From assembly GCA_009763385.1 (NCBI GenBank), contig CM019826.1, forward strand, positions 58,091,127 to 58,155,126: DNA of 64,000 bases, read 5' to 3'. The DNA comes from Coix lacryma-jobi var. lacryma-jobi (lineage: Eukaryota > Streptophyta > Magnoliopsida > Poales > Poaceae). Both the position numbers and the translations under genes were made by a program. Under the pieces are notes generated by a model, which was not told where the DNA came from, ran no database searches, and saw only the letters and a list, made by a program, of their open reading frames with translations. Positions 32,323-44,159 of the stretch are shown piece after piece. Every line of letters starts with the position of its first letter. Positions within the stretch are counted from its first letter, which is position 1.

Positions 32323-34448
32323 AGCTAAAACAATGAGACCCCACTTATATAGCCATGGTGTTCTTGTGAAGCTCTTCGATGTTTCTTCGTGCTTGGTTTT
32401 TGGTGGAGTCGTGGTAGTTGTGGATCTACTTCGAGAGAAGGCTTGGCTAGTGGACTTCTTTGGATTTCTATGCTTCTCCCTCCTCCCCAAGGTATACTTT
32501 GGTGCTAGTGCTCCTATTGTCAAATGTACCTTGTGGTGGCTTGTTTTTTCACCATTCCAAGTATCTTTTCATCGTTTGTGTGATGTTTGTGGGCTAAGTT
32601 TTGGAGATCCTATGGTCGTTCAGCCTGCTCAGTCCTGGCAGGGTCGGAAGTTCCGAGATTCAAGCCGGAACTTCCGACCGTCGGAACTGCCGACGTTATC
32701 GTCCGAAGTTCCGACCCTGACTGAACAGATCAAACAACCCTAGTCTCCCCGTCTCTTTGCCCACTTTCTCCACAACTTTGGTCCGGTTCTTACCCTTTGC
32801 CTTATCATTTCAGTGCTTTCCATGTATGCTGGTGGTAGTAGTGGTGGTAGCCGTCGTCCGAAGCATTCTTCGAGTGGCGCTCCTCGAGAGAGGCGTGCCA
32901 AGCAGCGCTAGGATGCACCTCCCCGTGCCTCTTAGGCTCGGGGTTCTGCTGCGGCGGCTCGTGAGCCTTCGAAGGAGGAGAGGCTTGATCGTGTAAGCTG
33001 ATCCCTGGCTGTGGAGATCCCCACACTCCTCGGGGGCCTGCTACGTACACCGACTTGGTGCCATTTGATGGCCCCATGCTAGTGCTTCGTTGTCCGGAGC
33101 TTGCTCCTAACCCGGACAGCGCTTGGCAGCCCCATATGAGGTTCAATTACCGGTCGAGGGTTCGGGATATTGAGCATTGGCAGGCCACCAATGTCTATGC
33201 TGACAATGCTAAGGACATAAGGATGGAAGACAGGTTCTATCATCATTTTCACTTCGACTTTTATGATAGCCTCATCTTCAGCAAGTTTCAGGCCAAAGGG
33301 AAGCCTCCTGTTCTTCCTATGAAGTGCATTGACACTCAAGCCCTTCGGCAGTTCCCTAAGCCCGAACTCCAGCAGATGCTTCAGGATTTGAAAAGCTTAA
33401 GCTCGATCAGCTCATTGCCTTCAAGAAGGACTGGAACAATGAGATCATTTGCTAGTTCTATGCTTCCTATTATCATGAGATTGTTGATGACATTCCTATC
33501 ATGCATTGGAGGACTGAGGGCAAGCATTACAAGATTGATCTTCCTACATTTGGCCGGCTGCTTGGCTTTGGGCGTAGTGATCATGCAACCGTTGATATTC
33601 ATGATCTCCCGGATGTGGCATTCAGTGAGCTCCAGCATATGCATCTCAGGGGATTTGTTGCTGATGGGCAGACCACATATCTTTTGGCATCCTTCTTTGT
33701 GCTCAACTTGATTTTCCGGTAGACCCTTTATCCCAAGATTGGTGATTCAACTTGGCTCCGTGATGATACCCCCACAGTTTTGAACTATTTTGAGGAAGAT
33801 TTCACTTTGTTTTCGGTCACCGGCTTCATTTGGACGAAGATCGGGATTGCTAGCACCGACACTGTTAGGCATTATCCATATGCCCTGTACCTCATGCATA
33901 TTATTGAGCAAGTGTCCGGTCTGAGCTTTCCTTGTGATGCCAAGCACTCCACTCCTGTCATAACCAATAAGATGTCCAAGACTGTCGTTAAAGCCCTTTA
34001 GAAGAACAAAGCTGCAACTGTTGGTGGGCCCTCCGGTGCTCGCTCCCATAGGGAAACTTCCCATAGTTCCTCCGGTGAGCGTACCACTTCCTCTCCCACT
34101 CCTCATCGTGGTAAGAAGCCTTCGCGCTTCAAATATGCTATGAGCAAGATCTTTGAGATGCTTTGCTACTCTATGGAGCGTGAGGATAAGCGGCTTAGCC
34201 GCCTGGAGGCAAAGGCTGGCCTCTCTCCACCATCTCCTCTTCGTGGTTTTCGTGATCCCAATGACCTTTATGATGAAGAGTATGGATCTTCCTCTAGCCC
34301 GCATGGCAAGGATGTGGCTCGTGATGACTCCTCCGATGAGGAGGAAGAGGAGGAGGCAGAAGAAGTGGAGGCTACCCCACCCTATCATGGTCGTCGCAAG
34401 GGTGATTCTTCGGATGATGGTGATGATGATTATGATGGCGAGGAGTAG
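32323..34448 (+). pseudogene. Sire 3' ORF (putative plant transposon protein type)
   Basis: The ORF lies after the lost pol and before the polypurine tracts. An acceptor-like TTTCAG near 32813 precedes a Gly/Ser/Arg-rich start. The middle part reads RFNYRSRVRDIEHW, then FYASYYHEIVDD and MHWRTEGKHYKIDLPTFGRLLGFG. That is the pattern of a domain common in grass retroelement and transposon ORFs (a plant transposon protein family). The C-terminus is very acidic (DDSSDEEEEEEAEEVEA). Frameshifts near 33400 and TAG stops at 33720 and 33999 break it. It is not clearly an envelope protein; no signal peptide or membrane segment is convincing. Confidence 0.65.
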
Positions 34449-35038
34449 CCTATGATGGTCTTCCTATCCAGCCTACCCTTTTTGGCATTTGATGTCAAAG
34501 GGGGAGTGTTAGGCTTTATCTTTATGTAATAGGCTAGCTGGTTCCTCCAAACTTTTTATCAATGGGCTTGTAATAACTTCTTATGTGGTGTTACTAAGTG
34601 ATGGACAACTATGTATTAATGTGTGATGGATGTGTGTAGGACAGATTTATGCTTAAAAGTATCTATCTTCATGTTTGTCTTTTATCTCTCTTTTATGATG
34701 ATGGAATGTTATTTGCGTGTGGCCAATTGTTGCATATTGATTTATCTCGTTTTGGCCATACCTACTCTTTTTGTGTGTGGATATAACATGTCATATTGCA
34801 TCACATCTTTTATACTTGTCACACTCACCTTAGGCACCCCACGAATTGCGAGATTTAGGGGGACCTGTTCTTTTCAACATATGCAAATGATTGATGTATA
34901 TCAAGTCTATGGAATTCAAATACCATGCATATGTTAAGGGGGAGCTTTCCGTAAATGTTGGAATTCAAAAGCTAAATTTACTTATCCTTTTTATCAAAGC
35001 CTAAGTTGGTTGTCATCAAGTACCAAAAAGGGGGAGAC
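34449..35038 (+). other. Sire 3' untranslated region with three polypurine tracts
   Basis: This non-coding stretch holds AAAGGGGGAG at about 34496, AAGGGGGAG at about 34935 and AAAAAGGGGGAGAC at 35026-35038. The last one touches the LTR and is the likely plus-strand primer. No gene is seen. Confidence 0.7.
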
Positions 35039-36631
35039 TGAAAGTGCAATGGCCCCCTAATGTGGGTTTTGGTATTGATGACACTTAATTTAGGTACCAA
35101 TATGTTTCAATGAAGATGACTCGCAGCTTTAGTCCCTTGGAAGTAATAGTGAAATTAAGTAAGGCAAAAAAGTCCCTCAATTCGATGTTTCAAAGACGGC
35201 AATTAAACTTGAAGAAGTGTTTCGATCGCTTTTCTTTAGCTTGGAGTTTAGGAATGTCGTACTATAAAGAGGGATGCAAAGTTGGGTGGTCTGAAGAGGA
35301 TAGAGTTCTCAAGTATAAAAATAAAATCAAAATAGAGACACAAAATCACTTCACGAGCACTTAGAGAGGTTGCTGTCAACTTCCAGTGTCGGAAGTTCCG
35401 ACCTTAAAGTTGGAAGTTCCAGCCCTAGGAGTTCCAGCGAGTTGTGCCCTGACTTCCCAGTGTCGGAAGTTCTAACATCCCAGTGTCGGAAGTTCTGACT
35501 TCCTACTGTCGGAAGTTCCGACGTCAAGCGTCGGAAGTTCTGATAGTGCATTCTCAGCCTGCTCAGGCTTCTGCCCGGGGAAACGTCGAAAGTTTCGACG
35601 TGCCGAAAGTCCAGACGGACTTCCGGTAGTAAACAGTGGTTTCAGTGTAAGCCGGAACTTATGAGATCTGCGTCGGAAGTTCCGACTGTGTTTAAATGTG
35701 ATCGTTGACCCTCTGTGAACAGTGTTTCCAGTGGACGCCGGAACTTTCGAGATCTGGAACGGAAGTTCCGACGTTCACTTTTTCAGCAGCCCGTGGGTAG
35801 ACCTATAAATACCCCTCTACACTTTTCCAACTGTTTCCCAACTCATTTACTCTCACCAACCTGTGTCCAAACCAACCCCCAAGCATTCAAGGCTCCTCCC
35901 AACTCTCCCCATCCTTCCCTACTTCAATTCTTGCAAGGATTTGAGTGGAGAGCTAGTGGATTGAGTGAGATTGACATCTAGCAAGCTTGAGCACTTGAGT
36001 TCTTCGTCACGTCGGTTGATTTTGCATGCATTACTCTTGGGTTTTTAGAACCCTAGCCGGCTAGGCGTTCTTCGGGAGAGCTTTTCTCTTGTGTTGGTTT
36101 CCCCGAAGTGTTTGTATTACCCTTGTGATTCTAGTGGATAAGCTCAAGAATCCTTTGTGGTTTCTTTGAGAGAGGCTAAGGAGGTGAAAGAGACTCCGAC
36201 CATTGTGGTCACCTCAATAACAAGGAAGTAGGAGCTCCTTTGTGGAGTGGACGAACCTCGAGATAAATCCTCGTGTCTCGTGTGCTTCTTGTTGTTGAGA
36301 TTATTGCAAATATCACTTGTATTGTTTCACTCTATCTCTCTCAAAGTTATTAACTAGGTGGTGGACTCGTTCGTCGGTTGGAAGGCTGTACAACATTAAG
36401 GAAGGGTCTCTACTCCCTCACCCCTTCATTAGGTTGTGGGGTTGTAAAGCTCTAGCTCAAAGTTCATTTCTGCACTTGTTGTAGTTTTCACGTAGGTGTC
36501 GGAACTTCCGACAGTTAGCACCGGAACTTTCGACCCCCGGAAGTTCCGACCCTAACTGCCGGAACTTCTGACTAGCTGCTGACAGTTTGCATTTAGTGTC
36601 TGTAGAATTTTTCAATAGCCTATTCACCCCC
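35039..36631 (+). repeat. 3' LTR of the Sire-like element, truncated
   Basis: It matches 730-766 plus 6584-8158 and includes TATAAATA at 35814-35821 and both motif arrays. It ends in CTATTCACCCCC at 36631, where the next element's TGTTGACACC begins. About the last 35 bases of the LTR are missing. Confidence 0.88.
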
Positions 36632-37420
36632 TGTTGACACCAGAATTTGGTCGATAATGTCAGAAGCAAAAAGCTTTCCTATTTGAAACAATATTTTGGA
36701 TCTGGTCAGGAAATATAATTTAATATATTTTTGGAGATACATGGGGTTTAGGAATTCCTCACGAGAAGATATACATACACATGCGGCGCCAAGACTTGCA
36801 TGTTCATCTATTTACATGAACAACTAATTGAGGTATTTGGCCATGTCTATTCATAATTCAGATTTTGATGTGCACCGTAAGAAGGCAGAAGATTCCTTGA
36901 AAGCACCATCATCTAAAAATGATTGAAGAGCCGCTTGAAAAAGAATCGGCTAAATGGCGAACATCAGCTATTCTGGAGACAACACAAAGAAGAATAAGCT
37001 ATCTCGCAGGACTTCGGCTCCAGGTCAGTTGGTCTACGTGGGATTGGACGACTTTGACTCCGGATCGGTTACGATGGCCCACGTGAAGATTTAAAGACGG
37101 AGCTCTACAAATAAGGAAAAGTAGAGTCCAAGTTATCTTTTTAGGTAGTATTTTTCTATATTTGTACGACTCGTGTTGAGTCCAGACTTTGTGAAGACTA
37201 GGGTATAAATATGTACGCCCTGGCATCTGTTATATTGTTCACAACCATATCAATACAAACCGGCCCCATGCCACCTTCGAGTCCTTAGTCGTGTCGTCGA
37301 GTTCTTTGAGAGGAATCATCGATCCGTCGACCTCCGTAAGTCCCGACAACCTTGTTATCATGTCTAGTATCATGCGGTGGATTTAGATGTGATGCAAGTA
37401 GTCTTGTTTGTTTTCAATGG

Positions 37421-39500
37421 TGAAAGCCCTAGTTTGGTTTTGGTTAATTGATGAAACCCATTTGGTCTAATCCTGTTGCTAAGCATGTGTGTAGCTTATA
37501 AGAGAGGATTGTGACCAAGCCAAGTGGTGGAGCTAGCAAGGTGGCAACCATGGAGGATGGTGATGGCCACACGCACTCAACTGATCAAGTGCTCTACCCT
37601 TGGTGAATTGCAAGAAGAAGAGAAGAGATAGAGCAAAGAGGCCCGAAGGCAAAGGTATAACCTATAGGGCTCTTTGTTTTGGTGATCAAGACACTTAGCG
37701 AGTGTGATCACATTTAGGATAGATAGCCGTACTATTAAGAGGAGATTATTCACGGCTTATGCGGTGTTCAAGTGCCACTAGGTGTTCTCTAACATATCGA
37801 TGCTATAGACCTAGTGAGTGACTAACTAAACCCTTGGTAAATGCTTTGAAAAATGCTAACACACGTGCACAAGTGGTGAAACACTTTGGTGTTAGCACAT
37901 GGGAGCAAGGGTAGAAGTTAGAAAGTGAAAGCTGCAAAGTTAGGGGCATCGGACGCTGGCCGAGCGTCCGATGGCAAACCCTAACTGCTGTCAGAAGTCG
38001 AGGTAGCATCGAACGCTGGCAACGGACGCAGGCGAAACACTGTTGCAGAGTCCGATGGTCATGACATGGCGCGAACTAGTTTTCCAGGGAGCATCGGACG
38101 CTGGCCTGCGTCCGATGCAGGACCATCGAACGCGTCCGATGCATTTTGGCCCTCTCTGGAACCTCTCTGCATGGTCATCGGACGCTGGGTTTGAGCATCC
38201 GATGTGATAGTGCCGGAGCGTCCGGTGTGACACAGTAAAGTGCTGAATTGAGCAGAGGCATCAGAGCGTCCGATGCTAGGCATCGGTGCGTCCGATGCCA
38301 CTTTAACCAGCGCGGGAAAGGATATGTCCGTTGGGATCTAACAGGCTGAATTCATTCCAGGGGGACACGTGGCTTCATCTGAAGCATCGGACGCTGGGGC
38401 AGCGTCCGATGGTAGTGCATCGGCGCGTCCGATGACCCCTTCTTGAGCCCAACGGCTAGGCCGACTTGTGTGGCCTATTTAAGGGGCTTGGCCGGCTTGC
38501 TAGGCAGCTCTCTTGCACATTTTGAATCCTAAGCATTCTAGTGAGCCTTGGCAAGCCTCCCAACTCATCTCCCAAGTTGATTTGATCAAACCAAGTGAGA
38601 TTGAGTGATCTAGAGCGTGATTTGAAAGAGTTCAATCTAGTGGCACTAGTTCTTCGCATCGGCATTGAGTTTTCTTGTTACTCTTGGCATTTGCCGGTGC
38701 CTAGACGGCTTGGAGGTGTTGAGGTGGTTGTTGGCAAGATTGGTGATTGTTCTTGGCCACCACCGATTGTGATTGTGAGAGGTCTTTGGAGCCTCACCTC
38801 GCCGGAGCGGCAAGAGGCATCCTTAGTGGATTGCTCGTGTCATTGAGCTACCTCACTAGTGGTAGATTCTTGTGGCGCTCTTTGTGAGCTTGGCTTTGCA
38901 CCGATTAGCCACCGGATCACCTAGTGTTGGTCGACACAACGGGGAGTAGCGTGCCGGCAAGCACGTGAACCTCGGGATAAATCTTTGTCTCCCGAGTGCT
39001 TATTGTGATTGGTCTCCATCTACACATTCTTGGTGATTGGCTTCACAAATGGATTTCACCGGTGATTGGCTCTCTACGTGGCGATCCCGATGGCTCGGTG
39101 AAATTCCCTCTATCTAGCTTATTTACTTTGTGTATTTACTTTGAGCTACTTCATTTGTGTAGATATCTTTTCTTGTTGTATATCTTTTGTCATATACCTT
39201 GTGTAGCTAGTTGTGAGTAGCTTGCTTAGTTTGTCTATTGCACACACTTGTCTCATATACATTTTTGTATATCATACTTGTGCTAGAGCTATATTGTTTT
39301 ATTCCGCATTTGTTATTAGCTCTAGTTGATTGTGTGACATAGAAATATTAGGTAGAATTGTTGGATAGGTGGCTTGCAACACACTATTAGGCTACGCAAA
39401 AAGCTTCGCCATTTGTTATACTAATAGTGTTTGCCTAAGTAATTTTGTAGATTTTTAATTAGGCTATTCACCCCCCCCTCTAGCCAACTTGGACCTTTAA
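37421..39500 (+). mobile_element. Solo LTR of a Sire-type copia family (LTR-B)
   Basis: The segment opens TGAAAGCCC and closes GGACCTTTAA, with flanking AATGG at 37416-37420 and 39501-39505. The last base pairs of the inverted repeat TGAAAG/CTTTCA have decayed to CTTTAA. It is 2080 bp long. The end GGCTATTCACCCCCCCCTCTAG is the usual 3' end of Sire-type LTRs. No internal sequence is present. It carries an array of CATCGGACGC/GCGTCCGATG words. Confidence 0.85.
37945..38440. repeat. Array of CATCGGACGC / GCGTCCGATG motifs in LTR-B
   Basis: More than ten copies of a 10-base word occur in both orientations, often as close pairs such as GCATCGGACGCTGGCC ... GCGTCCGATG. This makes many short hairpins possible. 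The word differs from that in the other two copia LTRs but shares CGGA/TCCG. Confidence 0.82.
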
Positions 39501-40830
39501 AATGGTCGTGCGGCGGACCCTTGTTAGCGATCAAGAAGTCTTTGCTTATGCTTTGCTTATGGGTACATACCGTGCGACAGGCGTTTATTCATATGTTTAG
39601 CAAAAGCGAGATAGTTATCAGCTCTATTAGATTTGGCAAGATCTAGTAGATTCATCAAGTTATCATGTGTTGCATGTTTTAATTAATTTTGTAACACTCT
39701 TTTGCCCAATCTAGATTGATCTTTGTTCGGCCTTGCTTTACAAGTTTTACTTGTGTTCCAATAATTGCATGATCATGATGGCCGAATCAATTTCCAATCT
39801 AGGTTGTTACATGTTGTGGGTTCATGCATGTCAATCACGTTTGAGCTTTGATAAAACTAGGTATCGTGCGACAGATGCAGGTTTTAGATTGGTTTAACCA
39901 TGCTTGTTTGTATGTTCCTTCTTCATGGATCCCAACTCGGCTAGTTCACCGGGCTTGGTTAATCTTGCACGAGTAATGAGTGTTTATAGATCTATTCAGA
40001 TATATACATGCTTTTAGCTTCTTATTGTCAGATTGTATCATGCGGTGGATTGGTTTGACCATAGGTTGTGGCGTAGACTTATAGCGAGCATTAGCCTCGC
40101 TTGGTTTTATGCTTGACGGGTTTATGAAGATTAGACGTGCGGCAGACTAGTTGGATTAACCTATGCATGTGTTGTTTGAATAGATTTATATTCACAAGTT
40201 ACCTGTTTATAATTCTTCATGTCCTGATGATGTCTGAGTAATTCTCATTTATTCAAGCATGTCTTTTCATACATGTGCATTCGACAATCAACATGTTTAC
40301 ATGCTTTCTTTTTGTATTTGCCGAATAACTCTATAAATATGTTCAGCAGATAGCTTCTGAGAACACAAGGTTGATATGTGCCCTTGTGGTTCCCTTCCTC
40401 AGTGATGAGTGATCAATCAACGGGCAACATGTCTCTTGTCTATGTTGATGTGCAGGTGCGGAGCTCGGACAGTGGTCGAAGGTGAGGTGAAGGTCAAGTA
40501 GGGACGTGCCGTGCCAATGGACCGGAGCGGTGAAGGGCGGACGTGGAGCTTGGACCGACGGACCTGGAGACCTGAGGACCAGCTGTGGTAGCTGGCACGT
40601 GGCGTTGACAAGCAAGAGTACATGGGGATGTGCGGTGCATCGGCCGAGTCGGGAGGAAGGTGATGGCGTCGTGACACTTGGCGGGAGGCCGAGAAGGATG
40701 GTGAATGCACTGTGCCCGCCGTGGAGGCTGGACATGCTCCGGCATCGGTGCTGGAACTCGGGGTGTGCGAACCACATCCCGTCTACGGCGCGGGTTCGGT
40801 AGCTGAGCCTCGAAAAGCTACCCTCGACGG

Positions 40831-41046
40831 TTTCCGAGTTTGGGCCTCAAAACTTGGGGTGGCCGGTTTCTGAGTTTGGGCCTCAAAACTTGGCGTGGAC
40901 AGTTTCCAGGTTTGGGCCTCAAAACCTGGGTGCGCGGGTTTTTGAGTTTGGGTCACAAAACTCAGCCTGAGGACAGGTTTCCCGGTTTCAGCCTCAAAAC
41001 CGGGGGAAGGCCCAGGTTTCCCGGTTTCGGCCTCAAAACCGAGGGA
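40831..41046. repeat. Six tandem hairpin units in the copia-C LTR
   Basis: The units start at about 40834, 40870, 40906, 40943, 40981 and 41020 (period 36-39 bases). Each has arms around a loop like GGGCCTCA. The arms change together: CCAGGTTT/AAACCTGG, TGAGTTT/AAACTCA and CCCGGTTT/AAACCGGG are each perfectly complementary. Confidence 0.85.
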
Positions 41047-41914
41047 GGTCCGCAAAAAGGATGGTCGACGCGTGGCAGCGTGGAGAGGCTGGCGCGGAGG
41101 CGAGGCTATCCACGAGGAAGGCGCGGCTGTCGACTGGGCGGCACGTGGCGGCATCCTGAGGCTTGCGTCGAGGCGAAGCTAAGGGTGAGGAAGGCGTGTG
41201 GCCGTCAAATCAACTATCAGCAGAGTTGGACCGGGATACCCCTAGGGTTGGCCGCTTCGCTCGTGTATCTAGGGGTAGAAAGGGGATTATTGTATTAGGC
41301 TATAATTAAGAGAGGCACCCCTCCTCTCTCCCCATCCTTGCAGTCATTTCCTCCTAAGCACTCTCTCTCTAGCCCCCGCTTAGGTTCTAATCATACCTCG
41401 CTGCAAGCGATCCACAGAGACGGGAATCATACCTCTGTGTATTTGGATTTTTTGAAGAAACGAGACCGTATTCTCATTGTCTCCTCGTGTGGAGGAATTT
41501 CGGCTAGAATCGAATTGAATCGTGTCTTGTGTTTTGTGTTTTTCGTGTTTTGGTTTTTTATCTTCCGGAGATTAGCCTTGTTCTCCGTCTCCGTGAGATG
41601 ATTCTCGATTCCACTTGAATCAATTCGTTCTTGGTCGTGAGCTCCATATTTCCACCGAAGGATTTCTCCCCTAATCTCACGAATCCATAGATCGGGTTGA
41701 TTTCGTGTTCGTTCTTAGTTCTTCCCCCTTTTATGGTGATTCACGAATCTCTCTTGATTGACTTGGTTTGGTGCGATGATTTCTTAGGATTAGCACCCTA
41801 TCACATAGAGGAACACCTGGGAGGAGTTTGATCGAAGTCTCTTTTGATTTGGTAAAGTTTTGATCGAATTGCCTTTTGTCCCGAGCAGTTTTTCTGCTCT
41901 CTGTTCATCCACGG

Positions 41915-42180
41915 ACAGTCCGCGCCCCCAGTGGCGGACAGTCCGGGAGTCAAGACTCGGCAGGTTCAGAACTGCGCAGTGCGATACTGTTCTCGGTCTC
42001 GTGATCGGCGGACAGTCCGTGGTACAAACCCGCGGACAGTCCAGGACCTGTACAGCAGTCCTGCAACACTGTTTGGTTTCTACGTTTTTGCCGGCGGACA
42101 GTCCGGCTCCCAGTCGTGGACAGTCCGGGATTCAACGGCGGATAGTCCAGGACCCTGACCCCGGACAGTCCGCGAATCTG
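41915..42180. repeat. Array of CGGACAGTCCG motifs in the copia-C LTR
   Basis: About eight copies of CGGACAGTCC(G/A) lie 15-60 bases apart, each a near palindrome. They are placed like the motif arrays of the two other Sire-type LTRs. Confidence 0.85.
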
Positions 42181-42417
42181 CAGCTTGTGCAGTTTTGCTC
42201 CGAGGCTTTGGCAGTTGGTTTTGGTGTTTCTCCGGGGGTTCCGCCGTACCACTAGGACATCTCCTAGGGTATCCACCTACTCGTAGGTCATGAACTCTTC
42301 GGTCATTTCGAGTCTTAGCTTTTGGGGTGATTTTCTGGGACAAGGGCCATTCTATTCACGAGTTGAATTTGAGGCTCCCATTCACCCCCCCTCTGGTCGC
42401 TAATCCGGTCCTTCAAT

Positions 42418-42432
42418 TGGTATCAGAGCCGG
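42418..42432 (+). other. Primer binding site of copia-C
   Basis: TGGTATCAGAGCCGG is the standard initiator-Met tRNA site of copia elements and lies 2 bases after the LTR. Confidence 0.9.
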
Positions 42433-42479
42433 TTAAGGGATCTACACTACCTTAATCGATTTCGGATCCTAAGGGCGAC

Positions 42480-43460
42480 ATGGATCGAGGGAACGGCAAG
42501 GCTCCCTATTTCGATGGGACAAACTATCCCTATTGGAAGATTGAGATGCGTGCTTATCTCAATAGCATCGGATCTCCTATCTGGGAGATATGTGAGAATG
42601 CTGAGTACATAGTCCTTGCGGCTCGTGTGGGTCAGATCCAGATTGACCAGCACGAGGCCAACTCCAAGGCTCGTAATGCTCTTTTGGCCAGCATCTCCCT
42701 TCCTGAGTTCTAGTGTGCGTCTGAGCTTGAGACGGCACGAGAGATCTGGGTGAAGCTTCAGAGCTATCACGAGGGGACCGCTCAGGTCAAGACCAGACTC
42801 TTCAAGACCTACAAGCGAGAGTACGAGAACTTTGTTCAGTTGGAGGGAGAGACGATTGACGCCATGTTCGCTCGTTTCCAAATGATTGTGAACAAGATGC
42901 GTGCCAATCGGGCTAACCTACCCTATGATGATCATGAGAGGGCTCTCAAGTTGCTATACGCCCTGGATCGGAGGGTATGGGAGGTGAAGGTGTCGACCAT
43001 CATAGAGTCTCCGTCCTATGACACCCTCACCGTGGACGAGTTGTTCAGCAAGCTCAAGTCCACCGAGATCGATCACCTGACTCAGGCCAAGCTAAAGAAC
43101 CCATCTTCACATACCATGGCTTTGGTCTTAGGCACGAGTGGATCGACTTTCTCTGCTGACGCTTCACCTCCTCTGTTTTCTTTATCTTCTTTGCTTACAG
43201 TCACGGAGGAGCAGTTGGAGGCGTTTGGAGACGATGAGCTTGCCCTCGTCATCACCCGGTTCTCGCAGTTTCACAACAACCGCCTGAATCGCTGGCGTGG
43301 TGGCGCACGCGAGGGCTGCTACAAGTGTGGTGATCTAGACCACCTCATGGCGAACTGTCCCAAGAACGACAAGAGCTTCCCCGGCAAGAACCGCAACTCC
43401 AGGCGCAAGGGCAGGCCGGAGAACAAGGGCGGGAAGAAGAAGAAGGGCTTAGTCCCATAG
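42480..43460 (+). pseudogene. copia-C gag
   Basis: The ATG at 42480 starts MDRGNGKAPYFDGTNYPYW, the usual copia gag N-terminus. The capsid-like helices (LFKTYKREYENFVQLEGE, FARFQMIVNKMRANRANL) follow in the same frame. One TAG at 42711-42713 interrupts it. The CCHC knuckle CYKCGDLDHLMANC is at about 43318-43359, and a basic Lys/Arg/Gly tail ends at the TAG at 43458. With one stop it is close to intact. Confidence 0.88.
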
Positions 43461-43703
43461 CAGACCACCTTTTTAGTATGGTGGTGATCGTTTCGCTCAA
43501 ATGGGACAAGTAGGTCAGTTTGGAGGTTTTCTGTTCCATAGCGGACCACCCTTTCAGGTTGGTGGTGATCGCTACCCATCCATGGGACGAGGACAGTTTG
43601 GTGTTCCTACTAACACTTTTTCTGGGCCTATGACACAGCACTGGTATCCTTCTCAGTATACTAACCCCAGTGTTGTGCCATATGCTCACTTCCTGCCTTT
43701 CTA
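43461..43703 (+). other. copia-C gag-protease linker with an imperfect duplication
   Basis: Two similar segments of about 80 bases lie at 43458-43525 and 43537-43605 (GACCACC ... GGTGGTGATCG ... ATGGGAC). They code in frame 1 for a Gly/Phe/Gln-rich linker (VGGDRYPSMG). The frame then changes before the protease. No separate gene is seen. Confidence 0.55.
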
Positions 43704-44159
43704 TTGATGCAGGAACTTCGGTTGGAGAACATGTGGCTCATGGATTCCGGGTGTTCACGCCACATGACCCGAAAGAAGGAATGGTTCTCCAGCCTTAGCC
43801 CCGTGATGCACAAGGAGTACATCACTTTCGTGGATAATAGTAGAGGTAAGGTTGTTTCTCATGGGGCTATTCGGCTCAATGAGAACTTTGTTATCAAGGA
43901 TGTTGCTTTGGTTTCTAACCTGCATTACAATTTGCTTTCTGTTTCGCAACTTCTTGAGGATGATTGTGAAGTGCATTTTAAGAAGGGTCTGAGTCGTGTT
44001 TTAGACCCTCGGGGAGATCTTGTTTGTCGGATCATCCCTTTTGGCCGTGTTTTCAGAGCCGATTTTTCTCGTTCTTTCGGCTCTGCTAGATGTTTGATGG
44101 CCGGTCCTTCTTCTGATTTGTGGAAGTGGCATAGGAGGCTCGGTCACTTGAGTTTTTGA
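43704..44159 (+). pseudogene. copia-C protease and GAG-pre-integrase
   Basis: The frame holds MWLMDSGCSRHMT (protease Asp at about 43743), NLHYNLLSVSQL and WKWHRRLGHLSF, the start of the GAG-pre-integrase/zinc region. It stops at 44157-44159 because of a one-base shift. The integrase continues in the next frame. Confidence 0.87.

Larger units (their letters stand above)
730..36631 (+). mobile_element. Sire/Maximus-like Ty1-copia element, heavily interrupted
   Basis: The element starts with an LTR opening TGAAAG and closing CTTTCA at 8193. An initiator-Met-like PBS, a Sire-type gag with CCHC knuckle, a copia protease and the start of the GAG-pre-integrase region follow up to 11669. INT, RT and RNase H are missing. 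The element resumes at 32323 with a 3' ORF, three G-rich polypurine tracts and a 3' LTR from 35039. That LTR loses about the last 35 bases where another LTR begins at 36632. Insertions inside it are the Athila-like element, the unclassified segment near 9778-10262 and Tekay-1. No target duplication can be read because the right end is lost. Confidence 0.85.
36632..40487 (+). mobile_element. Tat-like Ty3/gypsy LTR and leader fragment (contains a solo copia LTR)
   Basis: The block opens TGTTGACACCAGAATTTGG, a start seen in grass Tat-lineage LTRs, has TATAAATA at 37204-37211 and CCCGACA near 37350 as a possible LTR end. I find no clear PBS and no coding domain. A second TATAAATATGT lies at 40332. 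A short word, GTGCGGCGGAC and variants, recurs about every few hundred bases. The block is split at 37421 by a solo LTR. The right boundary at about 40487 is uncertain. The identity rests on the LTR start only. Confidence 0.5.
40488..42415 (+). repeat. 5' LTR of copia-C
   Basis: The end is clear: CATTCACCCCCCCTCTGG ... GGTCCTTCA at 42415, two bases before the PBS. The start TGAAGGTCAAG at 40488 would give the matching inverted repeat and a length of 1928 bp, like the other Sire-type LTRs here. There is no second copy to confirm it. It contains the six-hairpin tandem array (40831-41046) and a CGGACAGTCCG array (41915-42180). Confidence 0.5.

Noticed and set aside
32323..34448. Envelope gene of the Sire element
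   Set aside because: The ORF position fits, but I see no signal peptide or membrane segment. The readable domain matches a general plant transposon protein type.
40343..41154. Proline/serine-rich ORFs on the minus strand near the copia-C LTR
   Set aside because: They arise from the GC-rich LTR and its hairpin repeats. The apparent protein repeat follows the DNA repeat.
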